Positions 62,647-64,000 of a DNA stretch of 64,000 nt are shown in pieces; position 1 is the first letter of the stretch, and each line of letters starts with the position of its first letter. The stretch is from the NCBI GenBank assembly GCA_016873735.1, contig VGWD01000001.1, positions 1 through 64,000 of the forward strand. The letters run 5' to 3'. This DNA is from Ignavibacteria bacterium (GTDB lineage: Bacteria; Bacteroidota; Ignavibacteria; Kapaibacteriales; UBA961). The notes beneath the pieces were generated by a model. That model was given only the letters and a program-made list of their open reading frames with translations. It ran no database searches and was not told where the DNA came from. Position numbers and translations under genes: made by a program.

Positions 62647-64000
62647 ATGTCCCAACAAGATTCCCCACATATAGCATTTGTTGGAACACCTAATTCCGGC
62701 AAAACAACCCTGTTCAATGTCATGACCGGCATGAGAAAAAAAGTTGGAAATTTCCCCGGCATAACAATTGAACCTGCACTCGGATTTGTCGATCATGAAG
62801 ATCGCCGCATCGCAATCATTGATTTACCCGGTACATATAGTCTTCTTCCAACATCTCCTGATGAGAAATTGACTATTTCTGTATTGCGTAATGAACTTCC
62901 ATCCATTCCAATACCAAGTGCAATTGTTTTTGTCATGGATGCAACCAATATCGACAAGAGTTTATATCTGTATTCTCAAGTTGCCGAATTGGGATTAAAG
63001 ATGATCATTGCCCTTACGATGGTGGATGGCGTGAAAGCTCGGTCGGGCGTGGTTGATGACATAGCGCTCGAACGATTGACCGGGTTGACTGTTGTGCCCA
63101 TCGTTGGTCATAAGGGAATAGGAGTAGAAACATTAAAAAAAGCAATCAATGAAGAGCATTCATGGCATATACCGAATACACCTCCCGTATTCGAGGAGAT
63201 TCGCGATCGTGTACATTGGGTGAAAACCATTTCCGACACCATCATTCGCATGAAAGAAGGCGACAAATTGACGCAAAGATTGGACTCGATTCTCTTGCAT
63301 CCTATTGGTGGCATCATGTCTTTTCTATGTATCATGGCAGTGTTTTTCCAATCGATATTTTCTTGGGCAATCCCATTCATGGATTTCATTGAATCAGGAT
63401 TTTCAGCATTGGAACAATTGGTTTTGTCATCCATGGGTACCGGAATGCTGAGCGATCTCATTGCGCGAGGCCTTATCGCTGGAGTGGGATCTGTCATTGT
63501 GTTTTTGCCACAAATCATCATCTTGAATGTCTTCATTGTGATTCTTGAAGATTGCGGATATCTTGCCAGAGCAGCATTCTTGATTGATCGTCTGATGGGC
63601 GCCTTTGGATTGCAAGGTCGTTCATTCATCCCATTGCTTGGATCCTATGCTTGCGCAATACCAGGCATCATGTCTGCACGCATCATACCATCGCATCGTG
63701 ATCGCATGACAACAATGCTGATAGCACCACTCATGACATGTTCAGCCAGACTCCCTGTATACACTCTCATTATCAGTGCATTCATACCTCCGATGATTGT
63801 TGGAGGATTCTTTTCTCTGCAAGCAGTGATACTGGCCGGTCTTTATGCACTTGGTGGCTTAACAGGTTTATTTGTCGCATTCATCATGAAAAAATCTTTG
63901 TTCAAAGGAGATATAATCCCGTTTCTGATTGAGTTTCCACCCTATCGCATGCCATCATTGAAAAGTTTGAGAGTGTCGGTTTCCGAAAGAGCCATTGATT
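62647..64000 (+). CDS. feoB: ferrous iron transport protein B, 5' part (cut by window edge)
   Basis: FeoB is the G-protein-linked membrane permease for Fe2+. The 451 visible codons contain the G-domain with G1 GTPNSGKTT (13-21), G3 DLPGTYSLLP (59-68) and a G4 position reading TMVD (124-127) where NxxD is expected, a GDI-like helical region and the first membrane spans of the permease, including the gate motifs GVGSVIVFLPQIIILN, EDCGYLARAAFLIDRLM and IPLLGSYACAIPGIMSAR. The frame is open at the window end, so the C-terminal half lies outside. It starts right after feoA. Confidence 0.93.
   Translation, partial: MSQQDSPHIAFVGTPNSGKTTLFNVMTGMRKKVGNFPGITIEPALGFVDHEDRRIAIIDLPGTYSLLPTSPDEKLTISVLRNELPSIPIPSAIVFVMDATNIDKSLYLYSQVAELGLKMIIALTMVDGVKARSGVVDDIALERLTGLTVVPIVGHKGIGVETLKKAINEEHSWHIPNTPPVFEEIRDRVHWVKTISDTIIRMKEGDKLTQRLDSILLHPIGGIMSFLCIMAVFFQSIFSWAIPFMDFIESGFSALEQLVLSSMGTGMLSDLIARGLIAGVGSVIVFLPQIIILNVFIVILEDCGYLARAAFLIDRLMGAFGLQGRSFIPLLGSYACAIPGIMSARIIPSHRDRMTTMLIAPLMTCSARLPVYTLIISAFIPPMIVGGFFSLQAVILAGLYALGGLTGLFVAFIMKKSLFKGDIIPFLIEFPPYRMPSLKSLRVSVSERAID

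Noticed and set aside
1-64000. Insertion sequences, CRISPR arrays, tRNA or rRNA genes, restriction or toxin-antitoxin systems
   Set aside because: I looked in gaps and unknown genes on both strands and found no transposase, regular spacer repeats, cloverleaf-like segment or recognised defence pair. The helicase fragment is the only hint of a mobile element.

Overview
The window reads as a stretch of ordinary chromosome from a Gram-negative bacterium of the Bacteroidota/Chlorobiota (FCB) type. Evidence: two proteins with C-terminal type IX secretion (T9SS) sorting domains, a T9SS plug-family protein, a DUF2723 glycosyltransferase-like membrane protein, DUF1207 and DUF1800/DUF1501 proteins, LPS genes (waaA, lptB, an LpxH-like phosphatase), and promoter-like TAnnTTTG elements upstream of several genes. 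The DNA is AT-rich and tightly packed: no gap between genes exceeds 300 bases, many genes overlap by 1-4 bases, and converging genes overlap at their ends. I cannot name the genus; a deep-branching Chlorobi/Ignavibacteria/Kapabacteria-like lineage is a guess. No rRNA, tRNA, CRISPR array, insertion sequence or complete prophage was seen.

Layout. 1-12 kb: tRNA-modification genes tilS (with very long lysine-rich tails) and dus, an exported HMA protein, a DUF2723 membrane protein, 5-formyl-THF cyclo-ligase, a helicase fragment with a small unknown partner, rimM and priA. 12-21 kb: an envelope block with htrA-lptB-ABC-lytic transglycosylase-lgt on the + strand, facing a five-gene minus-strand unit (barrel protein, HAD phosphatase, DUF1207, T9SS plug, waaA). 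21-30 kb: pta, a T9SS-sorted small protein coupled to an IgGFc-binding-domain/beta-barrel fusion, a rhodanese-flavin reductase-epimerase-murG-like unit, and a SPOR protein. 29.7-39 kb: a long minus-strand run, infC-rpmI-rplT-(terminator)-pheS-lolD-plsC-Yip1-lpxH-manA-folD-pduO-hutI. 39-49 kb: lysS, then sugar and glycan genes (GT2, a membrane-anchored PHP protein, an rRNA methyltransferase-like protein, a GT2/sugar-transferase fusion, accA, GT4, an unnamed GT-like protein). 49-58 kb: an RGG-rich RluB-like protein, an M61 peptidase, DedA, DcuC, DUF1800 and DUF1501. 58-64 kb: gcvP, a small membrane protein, an MDR oxidoreductase, feoA and the first part of feoB, which runs off the window.

Two themes link much of the content: building and exporting the outer envelope (LPS, lipoproteins, T9SS cargo, glycosylation), and RNA or translation functions. 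No multi-gene defence or other clearly new system is evident. The most unusual items are single proteins that depart from their families: an RluB-type pseudouridine synthase homolog with a 260-residue RGG-like tail and a broken catalytic motif; TilS with roughly 300 extra lysine-rich residues; a GT2 fused to a polyprenyl sugar-phosphotransferase lacking its core; an IgGFc-binding domain fused to an outer-membrane barrel; a MurG homolog with Asp in place of the glycine-loop His; and a one-lobe helicase remnant with an unknown partner between fau and rimM.
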